A stretch of DNA of 64,000 bases, from positions 744,001-808,000 of the forward strand of contig CAWKGD010000003.1 of assembly GCA_963849105.1 (NCBI GenBank), written 5' to 3'. This document shows, one piece after another, positions 37,281 through 45,875 of the stretch. The notes under the pieces are model-generated. The model saw nothing but the letters and a program-made list of their open reading frames with translations. It did not search any database and was not told the DNA's origin. The translations under genes and the position numbers were made by a program. Position 1 is the stretch's first letter. Every line of letters starts with the position of its first letter. This DNA is from CAVRXQ01 sp963849105. Its GTDB lineage: Bacteria > Actinomycetota > Acidimicrobiia > Acidimicrobiales > Bog-793.

Positions 37281-38299
37281 CCGACGTCGAGACGCCGACG
37301 ACGAGCAGGAAGGACTGGGCTACCGACCAGGAGGTCCGGTGGTGCCCCGGCTGCGGGGACTACTCGATCCTCGCCGCGATGCAGTTCTTGTTGCCCGAGC
37401 TCGGAGTGAAGCGTGAAAACACCGTCTTTGTCTCCGGCATCGGCTGCGCGGCGCGCTTTCCGTACTACATGAACACCTACGGGATGCACTCGATCCACGG
37501 CCGCGCCCCGGCGATCGCGACCGGACTCGCGGTCACACGACCTGACCTCGACGTGTGGGTCATCTCCGGTGACGGTGACGCGCTCTCGATCGGTGGAAAC
37601 CACCTCATCCACGTGCTGCGACGCAACGTGAATGTGAAGATCCTGTTGTTCAACAACGAGATCTACGGACTAACCAAGGGCCAGTTCTCGCCGACTTCGG
37701 AGCTCGGCAAGGTGACGAAGTCGACGCCGTTCGGCTCGCTCGACCAGCCGTTCAACCCGATCTCGCTCGCGATCGGCGCTGAGGCTTCCTTCGTCGCTCG
37801 CACGCACGACATGGACCGCAAGCACATGCAAGAGGTGTTCCGGCGCGCCCACGCGCACCACGGCTCGGCGTTCGTCGAGATCTACCAGAACTGCAACGTC
37901 TTCAACGACGGCGCGTTCGAAAAGGTGACCGGCAAGGACGTTCGCGCCGACATGCTGATCCCCCTCGAGCACGGCAAGCCGATCCGCTTCGGAGCCGAGG
38001 GAGATCGTGGCGTTATCCTCCGGCCGGACGGCTCTCTCGAGATCGTCGACGTCGCCGATGTCGGCGAAGACGCGCTCTTGGTGCACGACGAGACGCGCGC
38101 GAACGCTGGACTCGCCTTCATGTTGTCCCGCCTCGCACGAGGGCCTTACGAGCCGACGCCGGTTGGCATCTTCCGGGCAATCGAGCGCCCCGAATACGGC
38201 GACCTCGCTCGTCGGCAGATCGAAGACGTGTCGAAAAAAAAGGGTGCCGGCGACCTCGCCACGCTGCTGCGGTCCGGCGTGACCTGGACCGTCGACTAG
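37277..38299 (+). CDS. korB: 2-oxoacid:ferredoxin oxidoreductase, beta subunit
   Basis: TPP- and iron-sulfur-containing beta subunit. RWCPGCGDYSILAAMQ near the start carries two of the cluster Cys, and GIGCAARFPYYMNTYG the next. The TPP motif region is VWVISGDGDALSIGGNHLIH with NNEIYGLTKGQFSPTSE after it. A final Cys occurs in IYQNCNVFND. The protein has 340 residues. It overlaps korA by four bases, so the two subunits are made together. A GC-rich hairpin lies just after its stop. Confidence 0.94.
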   Translation: MTDVETPTTSRKDWATDQEVRWCPGCGDYSILAAMQFLLPELGVKRENTVFVSGIGCAARFPYYMNTYGMHSIHGRAPAIATGLAVTRPDLDVWVISGDGDALSIGGNHLIHVLRRNVNVKILLFNNEIYGLTKGQFSPTSELGKVTKSTPFGSLDQPFNPISLAIGAEASFVARTHDMDRKHMQEVFRRAHAHHGSAFVEIYQNCNVFNDGAFEKVTGKDVRADMLIPLEHGKPIRFGAEGDRGVILRPDGSLEIVDVADVGEDALLVHDETRANAGLAFMLSRLARGPYEPTPVGIFRAIERPEYGDLARRQIEDVSKKKGAGDLATLLRSGVTWTVD

Positions 38300-38306
38300 T
38301 CCTTGG

Positions 38307-38324
38307 GCCGGTCCGGCGACCGGC
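38307..38324 (+). terminator. Possible terminator hairpin after korB
   Basis: GCCGGTC-CGGC-GACCGGC is a perfect seven-base-pair stem eight bases after the korB stop. There is no T run, so termination strength is uncertain. About 85 further bases up to the convergent DUF1015 gene hold nothing recognisable. Confidence 0.4.
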
Positions 38325-38410
38325 ACCTCCGGGGGCGCAACTGCAGTAGCTGTTTCGGGGCGCTGCCATCGAACACATACCCTGATGACGCCAGCAGCAA
38401 GAAGTGGGCG

Positions 38411-39628
38411 TCAGCACTCCACGGAACGGAAGACGAAGCCGGTTCTCGGTTTGGGTCGGAAGAAGGTCGTTTTCGGCGGCATCGTGGACTTGTGACGCGC
38501 CGCTGCCGCGATTTGGGGTATCGATGCCGGCTTCACGAGGATCGCGGCGTCGGCGCGACCTGATCGCACGGCGTCGAGCGCGGTGTCGACTCGATGCTCG
38601 AAGGTGATCGCATGATCGGGGAGCGACTCGACGATGTGATCGAGCCGGCGCGTGTCGAGCGCGTCGTCGACCCCGTTGCCGGACTCTGGGTGCGGCGGTT
38701 CGATCAAGAAGAGCTTCGTGCTCGTCACCAATCCGAGCACGTTGTGCGTCGCCATCTCGTGCAAGAGGTCCCGCACCGTGCCGGGTGACTCCTCGACGCG
38801 GAACAGCGAGCCAAGGATGGCGGCGACGTCGGTCGCTTCTGGGAGCCCCGAGATGACGCGGTGGATCGGGCGGACGTCGAGTTCATCGGGACGCAATTCG
38901 ACGACGAACGTCATCAAGAAGTCGAAGTCGCCCGGCTCGTTGCCGTTCAGCGATCGCCGTTCCATGCGATAGCGCGACGCGGTCTCGAAACGATGATGGC
39001 CATCGGCGATGACAAAGGGTTCGGGATGAACGCGGGCGGTGATCTCAGCGATGGCGTCCGCGTCGTCGATCTGCCAGATGCCGTGGACGACCCCGTCGTC
39101 GTCGGTCGCCTCGTGATGGTCGGTCGCGAGCCCGATCGCCGAAGAGAGCGCCTTCGACAGACCGTCCGCGAGCGAAAGGCACCAGATCGGCGAGATGTTC
39201 ACCTGGCAGGCGCGCAACAAGTCGAGGCGGTCCTGGCTGAACTTCGCCACCGTGCCCTCATGGGGGAGCACCTCGCCGCCTTCGTCGTCGAGGCCGAGCG
39301 CGCCGATCACGCCGGTCGTCGATCGCCCGGCACCAGTCTCGTCGCGGAAGGTCATCCGGTACGCGTAGAGCGACGGGCGTTCGTCGCGCACCAAGATCCC
39401 GTCCCGCTCCCAGGCGTCGAGGAGCGTCGCCGCGTGCTGGTACCGGTCGAGGCCGCGCGTCGCATCATCGACCGGCAGTTCGATCAGGACCGAGTTGAAG
39501 CGGCTGCGCGCCGCAAGTCGGGCACGCTCGTCCGCACCGATGATGTCGTACGGCGGGGAGATGACGTCATCGAAGTCGACGCGGTGCGGGTTGTAGCGCA
39601 GTCCGCGGAAGGGCTCGAGGCGGGGCAT
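38411..39628 (-). CDS. DUF1015 family protein
   Basis: A 405-residue member of DUF1015, whose characterised relatives include a free-serine kinase (SerK). Opening EPFRGLRYNP and SPPYDIIG, then NSVLIELP, the HEGTVAKFSQDRLDLL segment, and FVIADGHHRFETASRYR near residue 205 are characteristic. C-terminal part includes RPIHRVISGLP and ends PKPRTGFVFRSVE. A biochemical role in this organism is unknown. It is convergent with korB and divergent from the HAD phosphatase with a 68-base gap. Confidence 0.85.
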   Translation of the reverse strand: MPRLEPFRGLRYNPHRVDFDDVISPPYDIIGADERARLAARSRFNSVLIELPVDDATRGLDRYQHAATLLDAWERDGILVRDERPSLYAYRMTFRDETGAGRSTTGVIGALGLDDEGGEVLPHEGTVAKFSQDRLDLLRACQVNISPIWCLSLADGLSKALSSAIGLATDHHEATDDDGVVHGIWQIDDADAIAEITARVHPEPFVIADGHHRFETASRYRMERRSLNGNEPGDFDFLMTFVVELRPDELDVRPIHRVISGLPEATDVAAILGSLFRVEESPGTVRDLLHEMATHNVLGLVTSTKLFLIEPPHPESGNGVDDALDTRRLDHIVESLPDHAITFEHRVDTALDAVRSGRADAAILVKPASIPQIAAAARHKSTMPPKTTFFRPKPRTGFVFRSVEC

Positions 39629-39696
39629 CGCCGTGCTAGCCGCTTATCGGCGTCGATCGGGCAAGGCGCTCGGGACACCGGTGCGAAGATGGCCCG

Positions 39697-40494
39697 ATGA
39701 GCGAGGGGCGCGCGGTCGTCGTCGACCTCGACGGGGTCATCTGGCGGGGCGACGTGGCAATCGCGGGAGCTTCGGACGCGATCAAGCGTTTGCGCGACTC
39801 GGGGGCGCGCGTCGCCTTTTTTACGAACAACTCGTACGTGACCACGAAAGAACTCCTCGCCAAGCTCGCTCGCCAGGCTATCGACGCGTCCGATTTCGAA
39901 ATGCTGTCCTCGGCGAAGGCCGCGGCGACCCTCGTTCGGTCCGGAGACCGTGTCCTCGTTGTCGGCGGTCCCGGGTGTGTCGAAGCGCTCGAGGCGAAAG
40001 GCGCGAGCGCGGAACGAGCAGATGGCGATCGTGCGCATGCGGAATTCGACGTCGTCGTCGTCGGGCTCGATCCCGACTTCGACTATCACCGCCTCGCTCA
40101 GGCGCAGGCGGCGCTCCTTCAAGGCGCGCGCCTCATCGGCACGAACGCCGACGCGACCTACCCGACGTCCGACGGCGAGATCCCGGGCGGGGGTTCGATC
40201 CTCGCCGCCGTCGCGACGGCCGGCGAGCGCCAGCCGGTCGTCGCCGGAAAGCCGCACGAGCCCGCCGCCGCGCTGGTGCGGAATCTCCTCGGGAAGGTCG
40301 ACCTCGTCGTCGGCGACCGGCCATCGACCGACGGCAACTTCGCTCGGACGCTCGCCGCGTCGTTCGGGCTCGTGCACACCGGCGTCTCCTCCGAACGGCG
40401 GGAGGGAAGCGATATCGACCCGGAATACGAGGCGGACGATCTCCTCGCGCTCGTCGATTCTTGGCTGGCACGACGTGAGGAACAGTGGGGGTGA
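39697..40494 (+). CDS. HAD-IIA family sugar-phosphate phosphatase
   Basis: NagD/PGP-type haloacid dehalogenase hydrolase of 265 residues. Motif I is VVDLDGVIWRGD (residues 8-19), motif II FFTNNSYVT, the cap shows VVVGLDPDFDYHRLAQA and IGTNADATYPT, motif III is AGKPHEPAA, and motif IV LVVGDRPSTDGNFA with the Asp pair partly replaced (GDRPSTD fits the IIA form). The family dephosphorylates sugar phosphates, nucleotides or phosphoglycolate. It is followed by the H1-like protein, nadK and recN on the same strand. Confidence 0.88.
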   Translation: MSEGRAVVVDLDGVIWRGDVAIAGASDAIKRLRDSGARVAFFTNNSYVTTKELLAKLARQAIDASDFEMLSSAKAAATLVRSGDRVLVVGGPGCVEALEAKGASAERADGDRAHAEFDVVVVGLDPDFDYHRLAQAQAALLQGARLIGTNADATYPTSDGEIPGGGSILAAVATAGERQPVVAGKPHEPAAALVRNLLGKVDLVVGDRPSTDGNFARTLAASFGLVHTGVSSERREGSDIDPEYEADDLLALVDSWLARREEQWG

Positions 40495-40511
40495 AGATTC
40501 GAAGCCGGAAG

Positions 40512-40523
40512 TAGCCTGGTCGC
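40512..40523 (+). promoter_or_regulatory. -10-like box for the H1-like protein gene
   Basis: AGTAGCCT is followed by six bases (GGTCGC) and ATG at 40524, with no Shine-Dalgarno. It is probably a leaderless start. Confidence 0.45.
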
Positions 40524-41075
40524 ATGAGTGAAAACCCGCCGCCCGGCTACGGCCGGGAGTCGATGAAAGACTCGGTCCGCCGCTATCTGGAGAACAGATC
40601 GCCGTTCTCCGGCATGACGCGATCCGAGCTCGAGCAGTTCGCCAACCAGTTCCTGGGCGGCGACAACAAGAACAGAGAACGCGTCGAGGACCTGATCGAA
40701 GAGGTGCGTGCCCGTTCGCGCCGTGGCGTCGACCGCCTCAGCGACCTTGTCCGCGTCGAAGTGAAAAAGGAGTTCAGTTCGTTCTCGCCGTCGCGGCGCG
40801 AGGAGATCGGCGAGTTCTTCGAGCGGCTTGTCGGCCTCGTCGGCGAGTACTTCGGTCCGGGGCGGCGTGAGCATCCCATCAAGGCGACGCGAACTGCGGC
40901 GAGGTCCGCCGAGAGGGCCGCCAAGAAATCGGTGAAGAAGGCCGCTTCGGCGACGAAGGCGGCCGCGAAGAAGACCGTCGCGAAGAAGGCGGCGGCGAAG
41001 AAGGGCACCGCGAAGAAGGCTCCTGCGCAGCGTGCCGCGGCGAAGAAGTCGCCTGCGCCGCGTAAGTCCAGCTGA
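40524..41075 (+). CDS. Phasin-like protein with histone H1-like Lys/Ala tail
   Basis: The first 120 residues are helical and charged (SRSELEQFANQFLGG-like segment, VEDLIEEVRARSRRGVDRLSDLV, REEIGEFFERLVGLVGEYFG), resembling phasin or coiled-coil regulators. Residues 120-183 form an AKK-repeat tail (KAAAKKTVAKKAAAKKG and similar) like bacterial H1-type nucleoid proteins. Such a tail suggests DNA or polyphosphate binding. Function is not established. It is followed after 55 bases by nadK. An imperfect 12-15 base DNA repeat (GCGAAGAAG-type) encodes the tail. Confidence 0.75.
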   Translation: MSENPPPGYGRESMKDSVRRYLENRSPFSGMTRSELEQFANQFLGGDNKNRERVEDLIEEVRARSRRGVDRLSDLVRVEVKKEFSSFSPSRREEIGEFFERLVGLVGEYFGPGRREHPIKATRTAARSAERAAKKSVKKAASATKAAAKKTVAKKAAAKKGTAKKAPAQRAAAKKSPAPRKSS

Positions 41076-41130
41076 CCCCCGGCGCGGCGACGACATTGTC
41101 CCCGGCCGGGAAGGCCGCGAGGATGAGGTG

Positions 41131-41973
41131 ATGGACCAGCCTGCCGACAAGAAGGTTGCGCTCGTCGTCCATGCCGCCCGGCCCGAGGCGGCCGCGCTCG
41201 CGCTGCGGGCAAGGACTTGGTGGCGGGAGCACGGTTACGACGTCGTCGAGATCGACGATGTCTGGACCCAGAACGGCGGCAAGGGCGATTTCATCGCCGC
41301 CGTGAGCCTCGGTGGCGACGGGACGATGTTGCGGACGATCCACTTCGCGATGAAACGGCGCGTCCCGGTCATCGGGGTCAATCTCGGTTCGTTCGGGTAC
41401 CTCACCCAAGTCGAGCCGGACCAGATGGAAGCCGCGTTCACCCAATTCATTGACGGCGACGTCGCGGTCGACGAACGCATGGTGCTTGACGTCCGCATCG
41501 AACGCGCCTCGGGAGTCAACGAGCGGACCTTGGCGGTGAACGAAACCGCGATCGAGCGCACCTCCGCCGGGCGGACGCTCAGGGTCAACGTCGCGATCTC
41601 CAAGCGACCGTTCCTCTCGTACCTCTCAGACGGGGTGCTCGTCGCGACGCCGACCGGTTCGACCGCCTACAACCTCTCGTTACGCGGCCCGATCGTCTCG
41701 CCCCAGCTCGCGGCGTTGATCGTCACGCCGATCTCGCCGCACATGCTGTTCGATCGTTCGCTCGTGCTCGACCCCTCCGAGTCCGTACGCCTCGAGGTCG
41801 GCGAAGGTCCCCCCGCAGCAGTCGTCGTCGTCGACGGGGTGGCGAAGGGGCCAGTCGGGCCAAAAGACGCCGTCGTCGTCGAGAGTGCCGAGGAGACCGC
41901 GCAGATCGTGCGCTTTGCCGCACCTGACTTCCACGCGATCCTGCGCGAGAAGTTCGGTTTGGCTGATCGGTAG
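41131..41973 (+). CDS. nadK: NAD kinase
   Basis: Phosphorylates NAD to NADP. The GGDGT motif is in VSLGGDGTMLRTIHFA (about residue 58), followed by VIGVNLGSFGYLTQVEP, the NE motif in LAVNETAIERT, and SDGVLVATPTGSTAYNLSLRGPIV. It has 280 residues. The ATG at 41131 follows GAGGATGAGGTG. It is immediately followed by recN (two bases apart), a classic nadK-recN pair in actinobacteria. Confidence 0.95.
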   Translation: MDQPADKKVALVVHAARPEAAALALRARTWWREHGYDVVEIDDVWTQNGGKGDFIAAVSLGGDGTMLRTIHFAMKRRVPVIGVNLGSFGYLTQVEPDQMEAAFTQFIDGDVAVDERMVLDVRIERASGVNERTLAVNETAIERTSAGRTLRVNVAISKRPFLSYLSDGVLVATPTGSTAYNLSLRGPIVSPQLAALIVTPISPHMLFDRSLVLDPSESVRLEVGEGPPAAVVVVDGVAKGPVGPKDAVVVESAEETAQIVRFAAPDFHAILREKFGLADR

Positions 41974-41975
41974 AC

Positions 41976-43562
41976 GTGCTGGAGGAGCTGCGCGTCCGCG
42001 AGCTCGGAGTGATCGAGGACGTCGACATCGTCTTTGAGCCCGGACTGACCGCGATCACGGGCGAGACCGGTGCCGGCAAGACTTTGGTCGTCGAGGCGTT
42101 GGAGCTGCTCGTCGGCGGACGTGCCGAACCCTCGGTCGTCCGCTCAGGCGCCGACCAGGCGACGATCGAGGGGCGTTTTGTCTTGGACGGCGAGATCGTG
42201 CTGCGCCGCGTCGTCCCGCGCACCGGTCGTTCGCGTGCCGAGATCGACGACAAGATGGTGCCGATCTCCGCGCTCGAAGAGCGCGGTCGCGACCTCGTCG
42301 ACCTCCACGGGCAGCACACGCACCAGTCGCTTTTGCGATCACCGGTGCAGCGCGCGGCGCTCGATCGTTTCGCGGGCGTCGAGCTCGATGACGTGCGCGC
42401 CCTTCGCCGAACGCTCGCCGAACTCGATGAGGAGATCGTGGCGCTCGGCGGGGACGACCGACAACGCCAGCGTGAACTCGACTTGCTGCGTTACGAGTTT
42501 GACGAGATCGCCCGCGCCGCGATCGTGGCGACCGACGAGGATGAGCGACTCTCCGGAGAGGAAGAGATCTTGGCGTCGGCGACGGCGCTGAAGGAAGCCG
42601 TCGCCGACGCCTACGCCGTCGTGCACGGCGGAGAGCGCGCAGGAGTGCTCGATCGTCTCGGCCAGGCACGGGCACAGCTCGAACGGTTCGACGCCCTCCG
42701 TCCGTTCACTGATCGAATGCGCGCCGTGATCGCCGAGCTCGACGACCTCGCCGGTGAGCTGCGCCTGGCGGGGGAGCGCTTCGAAGAGGACCCGCTGCGC
42801 TTGGACGCAGTGCGCGCCCGACGCCAGTTGCTGCGCGACCTCGTACGAAAGCACGGCGACGAACTTGCCGACGTTCTGCGTGCCGCCGAGGAGGTCGCGG
42901 CGCGCATCGCAGAGATCGAGTCGGCAGACGAACGACGGACCACCGCGCTGCGGCGACGCGAAGAAGTGCGCACCGCGCTCGTGGACGCGGAGCGCGCCGT
43001 CGGCGACCAGCGGCGGAAAGCCGCCGGCGCGCTCGCCGTGTCGGTCGAAAACCGTCTTCATCACCTCGGGATGCGCAACGCCCGCGTGGAGGTGACGGTC
43101 GCCGCCGACGGCATCGGTGACGACGTCGAGTTCCGTCTCGGGGCAAACCGCGGCGAGCCGAGCCTGCCGCTCGCCAAGGTCGCTTCAGGCGGCGAGCTCG
43201 CCCGGGCGATGCTCGCCCTGCGCCTCGTGCTCACCGCCGCGCCACCGACGCTCGTTTTCGACGAGGTCGACGCCGGGATCGGCGGCGAGGCGGCGCTCGC
43301 GGTCGGGCGCGCGCTCGCCGAGCTCGGACGGAGCCACCAGGTTCTCGTCGTCACCCACCTCGCCCAGGTCGCGGCCCACGCGCACCACCAACTCGTCGTC
43401 GAAAAGCACGAACTGAAGGGGCGCTCGGTGGCGACGATGCGACCGGTGCGCGAGGAAGAGCGCGTCGTCGAGCTGTCGCGGATGCTGTCGGGACACCCCG
43501 ATTCGAAGGCGGCCCGCGAACACGCCGCAGAGCTGCTCGAACGCGTCGGGGCGGATCGCTGA
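41976..43562 (+). CDS. recN: DNA repair protein RecN
   Basis: SMC-like ATPase for double-strand break repair. Walker A GETGAGKTLVVEALELLVGG is near residues 30-49, LHGQHTHQSLL lies close behind, then a long coiled coil of about residues 150-350. The ABC signature region VASGGELARAMLALRL and Walker B LVFDEVDAGIGGEAA are near residues 406-440, with VVTHLAQVAAHA after. The protein has 528 residues. It starts with GTG two bases after nadK and is probably cotranscribed. Confidence 0.94.
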   Translation: MLEELRVRELGVIEDVDIVFEPGLTAITGETGAGKTLVVEALELLVGGRAEPSVVRSGADQATIEGRFVLDGEIVLRRVVPRTGRSRAEIDDKMVPISALEERGRDLVDLHGQHTHQSLLRSPVQRAALDRFAGVELDDVRALRRTLAELDEEIVALGGDDRQRQRELDLLRYEFDEIARAAIVATDEDERLSGEEEILASATALKEAVADAYAVVHGGERAGVLDRLGQARAQLERFDALRPFTDRMRAVIAELDDLAGELRLAGERFEEDPLRLDAVRARRQLLRDLVRKHGDELADVLRAAEEVAARIAEIESADERRTTALRRREEVRTALVDAERAVGDQRRKAAGALAVSVENRLHHLGMRNARVEVTVAADGIGDDVEFRLGANRGEPSLPLAKVASGGELARAMLALRLVLTAAPPTLVFDEVDAGIGGEAALAVGRALAELGRSHQVLVVTHLAQVAAHAHHQLVVEKHELKGRSVATMRPVREEERVVELSRMLSGHPDSKAAREHAAELLERVGADR

Positions 43563-43643
43563 GGGAAATCGCCCGGCGAGCGGTCCGCGGCGCGACAACA
43601 CCGTGCCGCTAGTTTGATTAGGGCCAATCACCGGAGGGGCGGC

Positions 43644-45293
43644 GTGGCGAAGTTCGTGTTCGTGACCGGGGGGGTGTCGAGCTCCCTCGGGAAGGGACTC
43701 GCGTCCTCCTCACTCGGTCGACTTTTGAAGTCCCGAGGTCTGCGGGTGACGATGTGCAAGCTCGATCCGTACATCAACTTCGACCCGGGGACGTTGAACC
43801 CCTTCGAGCACGGCGAGGTCTTCGTCACCGACGACGGCGGCGAGACCGACCTCGACCTCGGCCACTACGAGCGCTTCATCGACGAGGCGCTGTTGCGTAC
43901 CTCGAACGCGACGACCGGCCAGATCTACTCGACGGTGATCCAAAAAGAGCGCCGCGGCGACTTCTTGGGAAAGACGGTGCAGGTGATCCCGCACATCACC
44001 GACGAGATCAAGTCCCGCGTGAAGCGCCTCGCGACCGACGACGTCGACGTCGTCATTACCGAGATCGGTGGAACCGTCGGCGACATCGAGATCGTTCCGT
44101 ACCTGGAAGCGATCCGGCAGTTCCGCCACGACGTCGGCCGCGACAACGTCTGTTATGTCCATTTGACACTCGTGCCGTACCTCGCGCCCTCAGGCGAGCT
44201 GAAGACGAAGCCGACCCAGCACTCGGTGACCGAACTGCGCTCACGAGGTATCCAGCCCGATGTCATCGTCTGCCGCTCTGACCACGAACTGAACGACGCG
44301 CTGAAGCGGAAGATCTCGCTTCTATGCGACGTGCCGATCGAAGCGGTTGTCTCGGCGGTCGACGCCCGCAACATCTACGAGATTCCGCTTTTACTGCACG
44401 ACGAGGGATTCGACCAGATCGTCTGTCGCACGCTCGGCTTCGACGACTCCGACGAGGCGATCGACCTCGCCGAGTGGGAGACGATCGTCGATCGCGGCGA
44501 GCACGCCGTCGACGCGGTGCGGATCGGCGTCATCGGCAAGTACGTCAACCTGCCCGACGCCTACCTCTCGGTGACAGAAGCCCTGCGCCACGGCGGCTTT
44601 TTCAACGAGGCGAAGGTCGAGGTCGAATGGGTGCAGGCCGAGAACGTCGCCCCCGAAACGGCCGAGGCCGACCTCTCCTCTCTTGACGGCATCGTCATCC
44701 CGGGCGGCTTCGGCGAACGGGGGATCGAAGGAAAGATCGCCGCCGCCACCTACGCCCGCGAACACGACCTTCCCTGCCTCGGTTTGTGCCTCGGGTTGCA
44801 GGTGATGGTCGTCGAGTACGCCCGGAATGCCGCCGGGCTCGTCGGCGCGAACTCGAGCGAGTTCCAGCCTTCGACGCCGCATCCGGTGATCGACTTGATG
44901 GACGAACAGGCCGGCATCGAGAACATGGGCGGCACGATGCGTCTCGGCGCGTACGTCGCGCGGCTGGAGGACGGCTCACAGGTGGCGAAGATCTATGGCG
45001 AGTCCTCGGTGAGCGAGCGCCACCGCCACCGCTACGAGGTGAACAACCGCTACCGCCAGCGCCTGGAAGACGCCGGTCTTTCGCTCTCCGGCTTTTCGCC
45101 GGACAACCGCCTCGTCGAGTTCATCGAGTTGCCTTCGCACCCGTACTACATTGGCACGCAAGCGCACCCGGAGTTCAAGAGCCGCCCCGACCGCCCGCAT
45201 CCGTTGTTCCGGGAGTTCATCGCCGCGGCGGTCGAACGGGCCCGGTCGCGCAACCCGCACCTGTTCGAGATCGGACTCGATGCCGCGTCCTGA
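43644..45293 (+). CDS. pyrG: CTP synthase
   Basis: Glutamine-dependent amination of UTP to CTP. The synthetase domain begins KFVFVTGGVSSSLGKGLASSS and includes CKLDPYINFDPGTLNPFEHGEV and ETDLDLGHYERF. The glutaminase domain has PGGFGERGIEGK, the nucleophile in LGLCLGLQVMVVEYARN (Cys near residue 380) and the late HPEFKSRPDRPHPLF. It has 549 residues. GTG 43644 follows GGAGGGGC. Its last bases overlap the NUDIX gene start. Confidence 0.96.
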   Translation: MAKFVFVTGGVSSSLGKGLASSSLGRLLKSRGLRVTMCKLDPYINFDPGTLNPFEHGEVFVTDDGGETDLDLGHYERFIDEALLRTSNATTGQIYSTVIQKERRGDFLGKTVQVIPHITDEIKSRVKRLATDDVDVVITEIGGTVGDIEIVPYLEAIRQFRHDVGRDNVCYVHLTLVPYLAPSGELKTKPTQHSVTELRSRGIQPDVIVCRSDHELNDALKRKISLLCDVPIEAVVSAVDARNIYEIPLLLHDEGFDQIVCRTLGFDDSDEAIDLAEWETIVDRGEHAVDAVRIGVIGKYVNLPDAYLSVTEALRHGGFFNEAKVEVEWVQAENVAPETAEADLSSLDGIVIPGGFGERGIEGKIAAATYAREHDLPCLGLCLGLQVMVVEYARNAAGLVGANSSEFQPSTPHPVIDLMDEQAGIENMGGTMRLGAYVARLEDGSQVAKIYGESSVSERHRHRYEVNNRYRQRLEDAGLSLSGFSPDNRLVEFIELPSHPYYIGTQAHPEFKSRPDRPHPLFREFIAAAVERARSRNPHLFEIGLDAAS

Positions 45294-45843
45294 CACGGGC
45301 TTTTCGATCACCGCCGAGAAGGAGCTGTACAAGGCGTCGTTCTTCGCGGTCGTCGCCGACGAGATCACCGCGCCCGACGGCCACTCCTTCGAGCGCCAGA
45401 TCGTCCGCCACCCGGGCGCCGTGGCGATCGTCGCGATGCACGGCGGCGATGTCGTGATGATCCGCCAGTTCCGGGCGCCGTTGCGGCGGGACATCCTTGA
45501 GGTGCCCGCCGGCAAGCTCGACGTGCCCGGCGAACCGCCTGAGGAGTGCGCGCGCCGCGAGCTCGCTGAAGAGGTCGGGCGCGCCGCTTCGAGGTGGACA
45601 CTGGTCGGCGAGATGGACAACTCACCGGGGTTCACCGATGAGCACACCTTCTGTTACCTCGCCGAAGAGCTCACGGAGGTCGAACGCGACACCCAAGGCG
45701 TCGAGGAACACTTCATGACCGTCGAGAACGTGCCGCTCGCCGATCTGTGGTCGCTCGTCGAGTCCGGCGAGCTCGTCGACGCGAAGACGATCATCGCCAT
45801 GGCGCTCGCCGAGCGCGAGCTCGCGCGCCGGACGTCGCCCTGA
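45280..45843 (+). CDS. NUDIX hydrolase (ADP-ribose pyrophosphatase type)
   Basis: A 187-residue NUDIX protein. The NUDIX box runs from GKLDVPGEPPEE to RRELAEEVG (residues 79-101), with the extra P and GFTDE downstream that mark ADP-ribose pyrophosphatases (SPGFTDEHTFCYLAEEL). The upstream half has the usual FERQIVRHPGAVAIVAMHGG. It overlaps the pyrG end by 14 bases and is followed by xerD. The pyrG-nudix-xerD order is common in actinobacteria. Confidence 0.9.
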   Translation: MPRPDTGFSITAEKELYKASFFAVVADEITAPDGHSFERQIVRHPGAVAIVAMHGGDVVMIRQFRAPLRRDILEVPAGKLDVPGEPPEECARRELAEEVGRAASRWTLVGEMDNSPGFTDEHTFCYLAEELTEVERDTQGVEEHFMTVENVPLADLWSLVESGELVDAKTIIAMALAERELARRTSP

Positions 45844-45875
45844 GCGCTGCGCCTGCGTCCCCGAGGGGCGCATCC

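Noticed and set aside
35373..38299. korAB as sign of a reductive TCA (carbon-fixing) cycle
   Set aside because: No ATP-citrate lyase or other marker is in the window, and a glyoxylate bypass nearby points to ordinary heterotrophy. KorAB is also common in aerobic actinobacteria.
43606..43643. TAGTTT followed by GGGCC before pyrG, recalling the reiterative-initiation control of Bacillus pyrG
   Set aside because: The remaining leader is only about 22 bases and has no terminator or antiterminator hairpin, so that mechanism cannot work here.
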